DNA of 64,000 nucleotides from Rhodobacteraceae bacterium UBA6213 (GCA_002421605.1 DISJ01000017.1:97938-161937), one strand, 5' to 3'. Shown: positions 1 to 8,741, counted from the stretch's first letter. Made by a program: numbers and translations. Notes: a model not told the origin generated them from the letters alone.

Positions 1-1135
1 GGCGGCGCTTTCGCTCAATATCTTTCTGCCGTCGCTGCCGGGCATGGCTGTCTATTATGGCGTCGAATATCATTTCATGCAGCTTTCCGTTTCGGCCTAT
101 CTGGCGGTTTCGGCGCTGCTACAATTGCTGGTTGGCCCGATATCCGACCGCTTTGGGCGCAGACGCGTGGCGCTGGCAGTGCTGGGGCTGTTTCTGGTTG
201 CAACGCTCGGCACATTGTTCGCGCCAACCGCCCAGTTGTTCCTTGCGTTTCGGCTCCTGCAGGCGGTGATCGCCGCCAATTTCGTGATAAGCCGGGCCGT
301 GGTGCGCGATATGGTGCCCGCCGACGAGGCGGCCTCGATGATCGGTTACGTCACGATGGGCATGTCTTTAGTGCCGATGATCGGCCCGGTGATCGGTGGT
401 GCGCTGGATGAAGCCTTTGGCTGGCACGCCAATTTCACGCTGCTTGCAATTTTGGGGGTGGTTGTAACCGCGCTTGTCTGGGCCGATCTGGGCGAGACGA
501 CGCGCGCAGGCGGCGTGAGTTTTGCACAGCAACTGCGCAGTTACCCCGAACTTCTGCGCTCGCAGCGGTTCTGGGGCTACTCGCTCTCGGCCGCCTTCGC
601 CTCGGGGTTGTTCTTTGCCTATCTTGGCGGCGCGCCGTTTGTGGGCACCACGGTTTATGGTCTAAGCCCTTCGCAGTTGGGCTATTATTTTGCTTTGCCC
701 GCATTAGGTTACGCTGTCGGCAATTTCGTTTCCGGGCGCTTTGCCAGCCGCATGGGCATTGACCGGATGGTGCTTGCGGGCACACTGGCGGCGACGGCTG
801 CACTTCTTGTCGCGGTGACGGCAAACTTGCTGGGTGCTGGGCACCCGCTGATGTTTTTTTCGATGGTAGGCGTTACCGGGTTTGGCAATGGCCTTGCGTT
901 ACCCTCGGCCAACGCGGGCATGATGTCTGTGCGCCCAGAACTCGCGGGCACCGCCTCGGGGTTGGGCGCTACGCTGACAGTGGGCGGCGGTGCCGCGCTT
1001 TCCGCGGTATCTGGGGCGTTGCTTGGCCCTGATACCGGCGCGCTGCCGCTTATTTTGCTCATGCTCGCCTCATCTCTTGCGTCGGTGTCGGCAATCGCCT
1101 GGGTATTCCGGCGGCGGCGGCAACTCGGGGTTTGA
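1..1135 (+). CDS. Bcr/CflA-type MFS drug efflux transporter (5' end outside window)
   Basis: Inner-membrane proton-coupled exporter of the major facilitator superfamily, Bcr/CflA-like. The reading frame is open to base 2, and residues encoded before the first ATG (position 44) continue a plausible first membrane helix (ALSLNIFLPSLPGM), so the true start lies upstream of the window. The cytoplasmic MFS signature GPISDRFGRRRVAL follows the next helix, and about eleven further hydrophobic segments reach the C-terminus, which ends in a basic FRRRRQ tail. Bcr/CflA members export drugs or sulfonamide-like compounds; the substrate here is unknown. The next gene, on the same strand 50 bp downstream, has its own operator-like sites and is probably transcribed separately. 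Confidence 0.85.
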   Translation, partial: AALSLNIFLPSLPGMAVYYGVEYHFMQLSVSAYLAVSALLQLLVGPISDRFGRRRVALAVLGLFLVATLGTLFAPTAQLFLAFRLLQAVIAANFVISRAVVRDMVPADEAASMIGYVTMGMSLVPMIGPVIGGALDEAFGWHANFTLLAILGVVVTALVWADLGETTRAGGVSFAQQLRSYPELLRSQRFWGYSLSAAFASGLFFAYLGGAPFVGTTVYGLSPSQLGYYFALPALGYAVGNFVSGRFASRMGIDRMVLAGTLAATAALLVAVTANLLGAGHPLMFFSMVGVTGFGNGLALPSANAGMMSVRPELAGTASGLGATLTVGGGAALSAVSGALLGPDTGALPLILLMLASSLASVSAIAWVFRRRRQLGV

Positions 1136-1144
1136 CGCAGATGA

Positions 1145-1172
1145 TTTGCAAAGCCTAGTGTGATTTTGCAAA
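1145..1172 (+). promoter_or_regulatory. Paired TTTGCAAA operator upstream of the ScfR regulator
   Basis: Two perfect TTTGCAAA palindromes lie at 1145-1152 and 1165-1172, centre-to-centre 20 bp (two helical turns), ending 13 bp before the regulator's start codon. TTTGCAAA repeats are the recognition sequence reported for short-chain-fatty-acyl-CoA regulators such as Rhodobacter PccR. Autoregulation by the adjacent gene product is inferred. The spacer here is 12 nt, longer than the 4 nt recalled for PccR. Confidence 0.7.
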
Positions 1173-1185
1173 CCTTGAGGGTAAC

Positions 1186-2580
1186 ATGGCCACGCAAAAG
1201 CTTTATGCAGGCGTCAAGCTGCGCGAAACGCGGGGTCGGCTTGGGCTGACGCAAAAGGTCTTTGCCGACCGGCTCGGGGTATCACTGCCCTATCTCAACC
1301 AGATGGAAAACAACCACCGCCCGGTTTCAGCGGGCGTGGTGCTGGCGCTGGCGGGCGAGTTCGGGCTGGATGTCACCGAACTTTCGGTGGGCGATGCCGA
1401 GCGGCTGGTCAGCGACATGCGCGAGGCGCTTGCCGATCCGGTGTTTGCCGAAACCATCCCGCCGCTCGCCGATTTGCGGCTTGCTGCATCGAATGCACCG
1501 GCGCTGGCGCGGGCTTTTCTGGAACTGCATCGCGCCTATCGGCAGGGCCACGAAAGGCTCGCCAGTCTAGACGAGGCGATGGGCCGAGAAGGTGGGCCGA
1601 CGCTGGTTTCACCTTGGGAAGAGGTTCGCGACTTCTTTCACTATTGCGATAATTACCTCGATGCAGTTGATCGCGCAGCAGAGCGGTTTTCTTGCCCGGA
1701 TGGCAAACGGTTGGAACCGATTGCTCGGGCGACCGAGGCCCTCGCAGCGCAGGGCGTAAAACTGCAGTTATCCGATATTGAGGCGATCTGGCAGAGGGAT
1801 GGCAGCACGCTGACTCTATCGACCCGCACAGGAGCCGCGACGCAGGCATTTCAATTGCTGCATCAGGTTGCAATCCTCACTCAGAACGGCTTGCTCGAGG
1901 CCACGCTCGACCTTGCGCGCTTCCAATCCGATACGGCGCGGGCGATAGCAAAGATCGGACTGGCCAACTATTTCGCGGGTGCCGCGCTGCTGCCCTACCG
2001 CGTCTTTCAAGCAGCTGCACAGGAAACCCGGCACGATCTTGAACGTCTTGCCGACCGCTTTGGTGCCAGTATCGAGCAGGTGGCGCACCGGCTTTCAACA
2101 CTGCAACGCCCGGGCGCCAAGGGGATTCCGTTCTTTTTCGTGCGCGTCGATCAGGCTGGCACAATCACCAAACGCCATTCCGCGACGCGGCTGCAATTTG
2201 CCCGCTTCGGCGGTGCCTGCCCTTTGTGGAATATGCACCAAGCTTTTGAAACGCCCGGGCGATTTCTACGGCAACTGGCGGAAACGCCGGATGGGGTGCG
2301 CTATCTGTGCTTGGCGCGCGATGTCTCGAAATCGGGTGGGTCGTTCCAATCGCCCGTGCGTCGCTATGCGATCGGGCTGGGGTGCGAGGTCAGCCATGCG
2401 CGCGGTCTGGTCTATGCAGATGACATGGAGCTTGCAAATCCTCGCGCCTATCAGCCGATCGGCATTTCCTGCCGTATTTGCGAGCGGCGCGATTGCCATC
2501 AGCGCTCTGTGCCGCCGCTAGAACGGCGGCTGCGGGTTGACCCCAACATGCGCGGCGTGCTGCCTTACGAAATCGGCTGA
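1186..2580 (+). CDS. XRE-family short-chain fatty acyl-CoA regulator (ScfR/PccR/RamB type)
   Basis: DNA-binding regulator of 464 aa. An XRE helix-turn-helix occupies residues 9-63 (LRETRGRLGLTQKVFADRLG then SLPYLNQMENNHRPVS). A middle region resembling the IrrE/DUF955 segment follows at about 190-300. The C-terminal DUF2083 domain ends with the cysteine-rich CRICERRDCHQRSVPPLERR signature typical of ScfR proteins. Family members sense acyl-CoA esters and control propionyl-CoA, methylcitrate or glyoxylate-cycle genes; no such target is in this window, so the regulon is unknown. The paired TTTGCAAA sites upstream suggest autoregulation. The stop codon directly abuts the stop of the convergent nuclease gene with no spacer. 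Confidence 0.88.
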   Translation: MATQKLYAGVKLRETRGRLGLTQKVFADRLGVSLPYLNQMENNHRPVSAGVVLALAGEFGLDVTELSVGDAERLVSDMREALADPVFAETIPPLADLRLAASNAPALARAFLELHRAYRQGHERLASLDEAMGREGGPTLVSPWEEVRDFFHYCDNYLDAVDRAAERFSCPDGKRLEPIARATEALAAQGVKLQLSDIEAIWQRDGSTLTLSTRTGAATQAFQLLHQVAILTQNGLLEATLDLARFQSDTARAIAKIGLANYFAGAALLPYRVFQAAAQETRHDLERLADRFGASIEQVAHRLSTLQRPGAKGIPFFFVRVDQAGTITKRHSATRLQFARFGGACPLWNMHQAFETPGRFLRQLAETPDGVRYLCLARDVSKSGGSFQSPVRRYAIGLGCEVSHARGLVYADDMELANPRAYQPIGISCRICERRDCHQRSVPPLERRLRVDPNMRGVLPYEIG

Positions 2581-3234
2581 TTATCCGCGCGCCTTCACCC
2601 AACCCGCCGCAAGCGCCTGATCTTCCGAGCAGAACCAGCGCTCACCGCGCGCGGTGTCGATACGGGTGGCACCGTAGCCACGGCTGCCGGGCAGATGATA
2701 AAGCTGCCCATTGCTTGAGATATTGCCCTTGATCGTGCAGCCGGTCGGGGCGCCTTCGGTGCTGCCTTTGGCGCGCTGCACCTCGGGGCGATCTGCCTGC
2801 CCCACCCAGACGCCGCGCCGCGCCGCACTGGCGCGCGCTTCAAGCGCCAGATAGTCGCTGGAGTACCGCGCATAGGCAAAGGCCGCGCCCGCTTCGACCA
2901 GCGCTGCGCCAATATCGGATTTGCCCGCGTAGCAGCGCGCAACAAGGCGGCCATAGCGGTCGCGATCTTGCCCTTCGCAGCGTGTTTCGCTCGCGGTCAG
3001 CGCCACCAGCGCCGCCGTGGCAAAACCGCCGCAATCCCAACCACGCCCGGCCGCATCGTGGCAGGTCTGCCCCGCTTCGGGCGCGTCAATTCCGAACAGT
3101 CGCACCCGCTCGCCCGCCAATTGCAGCGTGTCGCCATCAACAACACGCGCAGTGCCGACAAGCGTTTGCGCTTCTGCGGGTTGCATGAGCACAACCAGAA
3201 CGAGAAGTGAACAAATCCTTAACATGCCCCACAT
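2581..3234 (-). CDS. Secreted thermonuclease-family (SNase-like) nuclease
   Basis: 217-aa exported protein. A signal peptide (about residues 1-22, ending PAEAQ) precedes a staphylococcal-nuclease OB-fold: VVDGDTLQLAGERVRLFGIDAPE carries the DGDT and D-x-PE elements, and DRYGRLVARC supplies the conserved arginine strand. The C-terminal segment (GQLYHLPGSRGYGATRIDT..GERWFCSEDQALAAGW) is a conserved extension of many proteobacterial homologues. Six cysteines suggest disulfides in the periplasm. Probable role: calcium-dependent degradation of extracellular or periplasmic DNA/RNA. It is convergent with the ScfR gene. Family assignment is solid; physiological role is inferred. Confidence 0.85.
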   Translation of the reverse strand: MWGMLRICSLLVLVVLMQPAEAQTLVGTARVVDGDTLQLAGERVRLFGIDAPEAGQTCHDAAGRGWDCGGFATAALVALTASETRCEGQDRDRYGRLVARCYAGKSDIGAALVEAGAAFAYARYSSDYLALEARASAARRGVWVGQADRPEVQRAKGSTEGAPTGCTIKGNISSNGQLYHLPGSRGYGATRIDTARGERWFCSEDQALAAGWVKARG

Positions 3235-3279
3235 ATCGTGGCTGCGGGCAATAAGGTCAACAGGTATGGTAGGGCACGG

Positions 3280-3864
3280 TTAACGCGGTTTGCTTGCCGC
3301 ACCGTCGTCCTTGGGTTGCAAAAGCGCCTCGATTGCCGCCAATCGCGATGCGGTTTCGCCGAACAAAAGTTCCAGCTGGTGCATGCGCAGCTCATCGAAC
3401 TTTTCGTGCAAGCTCATGATTTCCAGCTCGGCCTTCAGATTTACTTCGTAGTCATGCGCGGCGGCGAGGCGGTCTTTCTCGTTCTGACGGTTCTGCGACA
3501 TCATGATGACGGGCGCCTGAAACGCCGCCACCATCGACAACAGCAGGTTGAGAAACACAAAAGGATAGGGGTCAAGGGCGCGCACCAGCATCCACGCGTT
3601 CAGTGCCACCCAGCCCGCCACCACCGCGCCAAAGATCAGGATGAAGGTCCACGACCCGCCAAAGGCCGCCACGCGGTCGGCAACGCGCGCCCCGAAAGTG
3701 CTTGTCGTAGGGCCGCCAAGGCTCATATCGCGCGAAATGGCGCTGCGCGCTGCGATCCGGCGCAGCACGCGCTGGTCGCGCTCGCTAAGCTCGTCATAGC
3801 CCTTGTTCAGCAGATGCTCTGCCAGAGCGCGCAGCTTGTCGTCCATCGCCGCCCCCATGCTCAT
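3280..3864 (-). CDS. DUF1003 family membrane protein
   Basis: About 194 aa. The start at 3864 (MSMGAAMDDK) is preferred because GGAG lies 4 nt upstream; ATGs at 3858 and 3846 are alternatives. An N-terminal soluble stretch (LSERDQRVLRRIAAR) precedes the DUF1003 core: two membrane helices (SWTFILIFGAVVAGWVALNAW and PYPFVFLNLLLSMVAAFQAP), then the conserved MSQNRQNEKDRLAAAHDYEVN motif and a C-terminal coiled coil ending around EALLQP. DUF1003 proteins are inner-membrane proteins without an established function. It stands alone between the nuclease gene and betA. Confidence 0.85.
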   Translation of the reverse strand: MSMGAAMDDKLRALAEHLLNKGYDELSERDQRVLRRIAARSAISRDMSLGGPTTSTFGARVADRVAAFGGSWTFILIFGAVVAGWVALNAWMLVRALDPYPFVFLNLLLSMVAAFQAPVIMMSQNRQNEKDRLAAAHDYEVNLKAELEIMSLHEKFDELRMHQLELLFGETASRLAAIEALLQPKDDGAASKPR

Positions 3865-3906
3865 GCCGCTCCACACTAGCGGCAGTGCAGCCGCTGGCAA
3901 AGCCTC

Positions 3907-5574
3907 TCAGCGTTGCGCAGTCTGCCAGTTCGGGTTGATCCAAGGCTCGACATTTTCGGCCGGTAGCGGCGCGCGCCCCAGCACCATATCCGATACTTTC
4001 TCGCCCACCATGATCGAGGGGGCATTGATGTTGCCGTTGGGCACGCTCGGGAAAATCGAGCTGTCGGCCACCCGCAGCCCGTCGACCCCGATCACACGGG
4101 CCTCAGCGTCAACCACCGCCAGCGGGTCATCGGGCCGCCCCATGCGGGCGGTGCCGCAGGGGTGAAAGGCGCTTTCGGCATGTTCGCGGATGAAGGCGTC
4201 GATCTCGGCGTCACTTTGCACGTCTGCACCGGGCTTGATCTCGCGCTTGACGTGCTCGGCCATGGCGGGCTCTGCGAAAATCTCGCGCGTGAGGCGAACG
4301 CAGCGGCGGAACTCCTCCCAATCGTCGGGGTGGCTCATATAGTTGAAACGGATCACCGGCGCGGCCCTCGGGTCTGATGATCGCAAACTGACCGTGCCGC
4401 GCGATTTTGACCGCATCGGGCCTACATGCGCCTGAAACCCGTGGCCCTCGGCCACCGCCTGCCCGTCGTAGCGCACGGCGATCGGCAGGAAATGATATTG
4501 GATGTCAGGGTATTCCACCCCCGCCGCCGAACGGATGAAGGCGCAAGCCTCGAACTGGTTCGAGGCACCCAGCCCCTTGCCCGTCAGCAGCCATTGCGCC
4601 CCGATCATGCCCTTGCCCCAAAGATTCCAGTATTTGAACAGCGTCACCGGCTTGGCGGCGGCAAACTGCATATAGACCTCTAGATGGTCTTGCAGGTTGG
4701 CACCCACGCCGGGCCGGTCAGCGATCACGTCAATGCCGTGTTCGGCCAAATGCGCCGCCGGGCCAATGCCCGAAAGCATCAGCAACTTCGGAGTGTTCAG
4801 CGATGAGGCCGCAAGGATCACCTCGGCACTCGCACCGATCACCTCGCGCCGCCCCGAGCGTTCTACCTCAACCCCGATCGCGCGACCCTCGCGGATCACC
4901 ACGCGCAGCGCCAGGCCGCGCACCACGGTGCAATTGCCGGTTTTCATCGCCGGGCGCAGATAGGCGCTGGCAGCAGACCAGCGCTTGCCACGCCAGATCG
5001 TCGCCTCCATTGCGCCAAAGCCTTCTTGTTGGCGCCCGTTCACATCCGCGCTCAGCGGATAGCCCGCCTGCCGCCCCGCCTCGATAAAGGCAGCGAACAG
5101 CGGGTTCGCGCGCGCACCGCGCGTTACATGCAGCGGCCCGCTGTGGCCGCGCCAGCCCTCTTCACCGCCATTTGCACCGCCGTGCCAGTTTTCCTGCCGT
5201 TTGAAATAGGGCAACACGTCCGCGAACCCCCAGCCGGTTGCGCCCTGCTCGGCCCAGTGGTCGTAATCGCGCGCGTGGCCGCGCACATAGACCATGCCGT
5301 TGATGCTTGACGATCCACCCAGCACCTTGCCGCGCGGCGTCACCAGCACCCGCCCGTTCAGATGCGGCTCCGGTTCGGTCTTCAGCCCCCAATCATACAG
5401 GCCCATGTTCATCGGATAGCTCAGCGCAGCAGGCATTTGGATGAAGGGGCCCATGTCGGTGCCGCCATGCTCAATGACGATCACCTTGCGTCCCGCCTCA
5501 GCCAGCCGATACGCCACCGCTGACCCTGCCGAACCCGCCCCAACGATTACAAATTCCGCTTCCATTCTGCCCAT
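3907..5574 (-). CDS. betA: Choline dehydrogenase (GMC oxidoreductase)
   Basis: FAD-dependent oxidation of choline to betaine aldehyde, the first step of glycine-betaine synthesis. 555 aa, the usual family length. The FAD-binding GAGSAG is at residues 12-17, followed by the GMC signature around GKVLGGSSSINGMVYVRGH and a C-terminal catalytic region HPCGTARMG. Family members associate with the membrane and pass electrons to the respiratory chain. It is third in a betI-betB-betA operon, 76 bp after betB. Gene order and the choline importer alongside support choline as substrate rather than another alcohol. M1 and M4 are both possible starts. Confidence 0.93.
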   Translation of the reverse strand: MGRMEAEFVIVGAGSAGSAVAYRLAEAGRKVIVIEHGGTDMGPFIQMPAALSYPMNMGLYDWGLKTEPEPHLNGRVLVTPRGKVLGGSSSINGMVYVRGHARDYDHWAEQGATGWGFADVLPYFKRQENWHGGANGGEEGWRGHSGPLHVTRGARANPLFAAFIEAGRQAGYPLSADVNGRQQEGFGAMEATIWRGKRWSAASAYLRPAMKTGNCTVVRGLALRVVIREGRAIGVEVERSGRREVIGASAEVILAASSLNTPKLLMLSGIGPAAHLAEHGIDVIADRPGVGANLQDHLEVYMQFAAAKPVTLFKYWNLWGKGMIGAQWLLTGKGLGASNQFEACAFIRSAAGVEYPDIQYHFLPIAVRYDGQAVAEGHGFQAHVGPMRSKSRGTVSLRSSDPRAAPVIRFNYMSHPDDWEEFRRCVRLTREIFAEPAMAEHVKREIKPGADVQSDAEIDAFIREHAESAFHPCGTARMGRPDDPLAVVDAEARVIGVDGLRVADSSIFPSVPNGNINAPSIMVGEKVSDMVLGRAPLPAENVEPWINPNWQTAQR

Positions 5575-5650
5575 CCTCTGGCCGATCCGGCCATTCCTGC
5601 ATTTCGCAAATGCCCATTGGGGCCGGGAGCTTGGCAGCCCCCGGGGCCTC
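5575..5650 (-). other. betB-betA intercistronic spacer with small hairpins
   Basis: A 76-bp gap inside the otherwise tight bet operon. It holds a perfect 6-bp hairpin GCATTT-CGC-AAATGC at 5599-5613, a GGCC-gatc-CGGCC repeat near 5580, and an imperfect GC-rich stem nearer betB. No poly-T run follows, so mRNA processing or stabilisation between betB and betA is more likely than termination. Confidence 0.4.
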
Positions 5651-7105
5651 TCAATAGGGCGCTTCGACCGGGCCCAGCCCGACGTAAACCGATTTCACGC
5701 GACTGTAGTGCTCAACTGCCGCGTGCCCATTTTCGCGCCCAAGCCCCGAGGCTTTTACCGCCCCGAACGGCGCTTCGACTGGCGTCAGGTTATAGGTGTT
5801 GATCCATGTGGTTCCCGCCTGCAGCGCCCCGATCACCCGATGCGCACGCGTCATGTCGGCGGTGAAAACCCCGGCGGCAAGGCCGTAAGGCGAGGCGTTG
5901 GCGCGCGCCACCACCTCGGCCTCGGTGGCGAAATCAAGCACCGCCATCACCGGGCCAAACACCTCTTCGCGCGCGATTTCCATCGCGTCCTCCACATCGG
6001 CAAAAACCGTGGGTTGCACGAACAAAGGCCCCGCGTTGCCCGCACCACCCCCGCAGACCAGGCGCGCGCCTTCGCCCCTGGCCCGCTCGATATAGCCCAA
6101 GACCTTGGCATGCTGCGCCGCGCTGACCAGCGGCCCAAACTGGGTTGCTGCATCCAGCGGGTCCCCCGACACGATCGCTGCGGTTCGTTCCGCCAGCCGT
6201 TGCAGAAACCGCGCCTTGATACCCTTTTGCACGAACACCCGCGTGCCGTTGGAACAGACCTGCCCCGAGGAATAGAAGTTGCCCAGCATCGCCGCGCCGA
6301 CCACGTCTTCAAGGCTCGCATCGTCAAACACGATCATGGGCGACTTGCCGCCCAACTCCATCGTCACTGCTTTCATCCCCGCCGCCGCAGCAGCATAGAC
6401 CCGGGCCCCGGTGGCAACCGATCCGGTCAGCGAAACTTTGGCAACGCGCGCATCGGCCACCAGTGCAGCCCCCACCGCGCCCATCCCCTGCACCACATTG
6501 AAAAGCCCCGCAGGCAGGCCCGCCTGCACCAGAATCTCGGCCAATTGCAGCGCGCCCAAGGGCGTTACCTCTGAAGGTTTGAACACCATCGCATTGCCCA
6601 TCGCCAATGCGGGCGCTGCCTTCCAACAGGCGATCTGGCTGGGATAGTTCCACGCACCAATCCCAACACAAAGCCCCAAAGGCTCGCGCAGCGTATAGAC
6701 AAGATCGCGCCCCAACGGGATCGTCTCGCCGGTCACGGTAGGGACAAGCCCCGCGAAATATTCCAGCGCATCGGCACCCGAAGGCCAGTCGGCGACGCGT
6801 GTTTCCTGCAACGGCTTGCCGGTGTCGAGCGTTTCCAGCAGCGCGAGCTCTTCGCCCCGCGCCCGGATCATCTCGGCCGCGCGGTGCAAAATACGCCCCC
6901 GTTCAACCGGGCGCATCGCGGCCCATGCACCTTGCGCGCGCGCGCCGCTCGCAAGTGCTGCCTCAATCACGGCGGGCGTTGCGGCATGTAGGCGCGCAAT
7001 CACCTCGCCGCTGCCCGGGTAGATCACCTCGATCCCATCACCTTCGGTATCTTCCAGCCACGCGCCATCAACGTAATGGCTGGCTTTCGGTTGTGCTCGC
7101 ATCAT
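5651..7105 (-). CDS. betB: Betaine aldehyde dehydrogenase
   Basis: NAD(P)-dependent oxidation of betaine aldehyde to glycine betaine in the cytoplasm. 484 aa, full length for the ALDH superfamily. Visible catalytic elements are Asn153 (GAWNYPS), the general base Glu250 in MELGGKSP and the nucleophile Cys284 in SGQVCSNGTRV. The SGQVCSNGTRVFV context matches BetB-type enzymes. The start overlaps the betI stop by 4 nt (ATGA), implying translational coupling. Osmoprotectant synthesis or choline catabolism is the expected role. Confidence 0.93.
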   Translation of the reverse strand: MMRAQPKASHYVDGAWLEDTEGDGIEVIYPGSGEVIARLHAATPAVIEAALASGARAQGAWAAMRPVERGRILHRAAEMIRARGEELALLETLDTGKPLQETRVADWPSGADALEYFAGLVPTVTGETIPLGRDLVYTLREPLGLCVGIGAWNYPSQIACWKAAPALAMGNAMVFKPSEVTPLGALQLAEILVQAGLPAGLFNVVQGMGAVGAALVADARVAKVSLTGSVATGARVYAAAAAGMKAVTMELGGKSPMIVFDDASLEDVVGAAMLGNFYSSGQVCSNGTRVFVQKGIKARFLQRLAERTAAIVSGDPLDAATQFGPLVSAAQHAKVLGYIERARGEGARLVCGGGAGNAGPLFVQPTVFADVEDAMEIAREEVFGPVMAVLDFATEAEVVARANASPYGLAAGVFTADMTRAHRVIGALQAGTTWINTYNLTPVEAPFGAVKASGLGRENGHAAVEHYSRVKSVYVGLGPVEAPY

Positions 7106-7680
7106 GCATCTCCCAGTTCGCGATCAAGATAGTCGAGCACCAATGCCGCTGCCGAGTTGCGGTCCAAGGTGCCCGGCTGCAAGGCCGCGCGAATGTAAAC
7201 TCCGTCGATCAGCGCGCCCAACCCCTCAGCCACCGAGGCGGCGCGCGGCCCAATCAGCGGGCGCAAATCGTACATCAGATTCGAATGTAGCCGGCGCTGA
7301 TACACCGCCAGCAACCGGCGCGCCGCTGGCGCGGTTTGCGCCAGGACGTAGAAATTGAGCCAGGCACTGACCGCCTCGCGCCGAAACGACGTGGGCGAAA
7401 ACGAGGCCAGCACGATCGCCCGAAGCCGCCCGCGATTGCCCGAGGCTGCCACCTGCGCGCCGCGCACCTCCGCCCCGAACAGCGACAGAATTGCACGCAT
7501 CGCGGCGAGGAATATCTGCTCTTTCGAGCCGAAATAGTGATGCGCCAGCGCCGAAGACATGCCCGCGCGCCGCGCAATCTGCGCCACCGTCACGTCCAGC
7601 GAGCCCAGATCACCCACCATTTCAATGGTAGCTTTCACCAAAGCCGCCCTTCGGATAGGCTTTGCGCCGAGCTTGGGCAT
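7102..7680 (-). CDS. betI: Choline-responsive TetR-family repressor BetI
   Basis: 192-aa TetR-family repressor. The N-terminal helix-turn-helix (about residues 28-55, VTVAQIARRAGMSSALAHHYFGSKEQIF) is characteristic of BetI, with the SALAHHYFGSK recognition helix. The C-terminal ligand domain fits BetI (SAWLNFYVLAQT..RLHSNL). BetI proteins repress bet genes until choline binds. It is the first gene of the bet operon, coupled to betB by ATGA, and divergent from choX. A palindrome in the shared intergenic region is the likely operator. Confidence 0.92.
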   Translation of the reverse strand: MPKLGAKPIRRAALVKATIEMVGDLGSLDVTVAQIARRAGMSSALAHHYFGSKEQIFLAAMRAILSLFGAEVRGAQVAASGNRGRLRAIVLASFSPTSFRREAVSAWLNFYVLAQTAPAARRLLAVYQRRLHSNLMYDLRPLIGPRAASVAEGLGALIDGVYIRAALQPGTLDRNSAAALVLDYLDRELGDA

Positions 7681-7728
7681 GGCACCCCCACGAGAAAAGG
7701 CTTGCCAAACCGAGCTACAGGTAAGTTT

Positions 7729-7742
7729 ATTGACTCGTCAAT
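7729..7742. promoter_or_regulatory. Candidate BetI operator between betI and choX
   Basis: A perfect 14-bp palindrome ATTGAC-TC-GTCAAT lies in the 89-bp betI-choX intergenic region, 27 bp upstream of the choX start and 48 bp upstream of betI. One repressor site here could control both divergent operons. Assignment to BetI rests on position and symmetry only. Confidence 0.55.
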
Positions 7743-7769
7743 CAACAAAAACGTTCCAGGGAGTCTGCC

Positions 7770-8699
7770 ATGACCTTCAAGTCCGTCCTACTCGCCTCCG
7801 CCGCAAGCCTCGTGCTTGCCCTACCCGCCAATGCCGCCAACTGCGACAAGGTGGTGTTTTCCGATGTCGGCTGGACCGACATCACCGCCACAACCGCCGT
7901 GGCCAGCTTTGTGCTGAAGGCGCTGGGATATGAAACCGACGTTAAGCTTTTGTCAGTGCCGGTCACCTATTCGGCGCTGTCCACCGGCGATGTTGATGTG
8001 TTCCTCGGCAACTGGATGCCGACGATGGAAGCCGACATTGCCCCCTACCGCGATGCAGGCACCGTCGAAACGCTGCGCACCAACCTTGTCGGCGCGAAAT
8101 ACACGCTGGCCACCAACGCCGCAGGCGCAGCACTCGGTATCGACAGCTTTGATGACATCGCCACGCAGAAAAACGCGCTCGACAACAAGATCTATGGCAT
8201 CGAGCCGGGCAATGATGGCAACCGGCTGATCCTCGACATGATCGCGGGCGATGCCTTCGGGCTTTCGGGCTTCGATCTGGTGGAAAGCTCCGAGCAGGGC
8301 ATGCTGGCGCAGGTCGAACGCTCTGACGCCTCCAGCAAGGCGATCATCTTCCTCGGCTGGGAACCACACCCGATGAACGCCAATTTCACCATGACCTATC
8401 TGGCGGGGGGCGACGACTATTTCGGTCCGAACTTCGGCGGTGCCGAAGTGGCGACCAACGTGCGCAAAGGCTATGTTTCCGAGTGCCCAAACACCGGTAA
8501 ATTCTTGCAAAACCTCGAGTTCTCGCTCGCTCTGGAAAACGAGATCATGGGCGCAATCCTCAATGACGGCGCCGAGCCCGAAGCTGCCGCCAAAGCTTGG
8601 CTGGCCAAGTCCCCGGCGGTGCTGGAAGGCTGGCTCGCGGGCGTTACCACCCAATCGGGCGGCGACGCGATGGCCGCGGTAACGGCGGCGCTCCAGTAA
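7770..8699 (+). CDS. choX: Choline-binding periplasmic protein of the choline ABC importer
   Basis: Periplasmic choline receptor, 309 aa with a signal peptide (cleavage near ALPANA-A). Residues Trp35, Asp37, Trp82, Tyr111 and Trp197 all line up, at a constant offset of eight, with the recalled ligand-cage residues of Sinorhizobium ChoX (W43, D45, W90, Y119, W205). The quaternary-ammonium aromatic cage is therefore intact. First gene of choXWV, divergent from betIBA. GGGAG precedes the ATG. A strong hairpin follows the gene, consistent with higher expression of the binding protein than of the membrane subunits. Confidence 0.94.
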   Translation: MTFKSVLLASAASLVLALPANAANCDKVVFSDVGWTDITATTAVASFVLKALGYETDVKLLSVPVTYSALSTGDVDVFLGNWMPTMEADIAPYRDAGTVETLRTNLVGAKYTLATNAAGAALGIDSFDDIATQKNALDNKIYGIEPGNDGNRLILDMIAGDAFGLSGFDLVESSEQGMLAQVERSDASSKAIIFLGWEPHPMNANFTMTYLAGGDDYFGPNFGGAEVATNVRKGYVSECPNTGKFLQNLEFSLALENEIMGAILNDGAEPEAAAKAWLAKSPAVLEGWLAGVTTQSGGDAMAAVTAALQ

Positions 8700-8709
8700 T
8701 CCCGCACCA

Positions 8710-8741
8710 GGCCGCCCGGGCGCAAACGCACCCGGGTGGCC
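8710..8741 (+). terminator. Intercistronic hairpin between choX and choW
   Basis: GGCCGCCCGGG (8710-8720) pairs with CCCGGGTGGCC (8731-8741) across a 10-nt loop: 11 bp with one G-U pair. No T-run follows, so partial attenuation or mRNA 3'-end protection of choX is more likely than full termination. Confidence 0.6.

Noticed and set aside
2578..2583. Zero-gap convergence of the ScfR and nuclease stop codons as a special overlap
   Set aside because: Abutting convergent genes are ordinary in compact genomes, and no shared hairpin is present.
5441..6574. Long plus-strand open frame opposite betB
   Set aside because: It is the GC-rich antisense shadow of betB; low-complexity Arg/His-rich translation with no start context.
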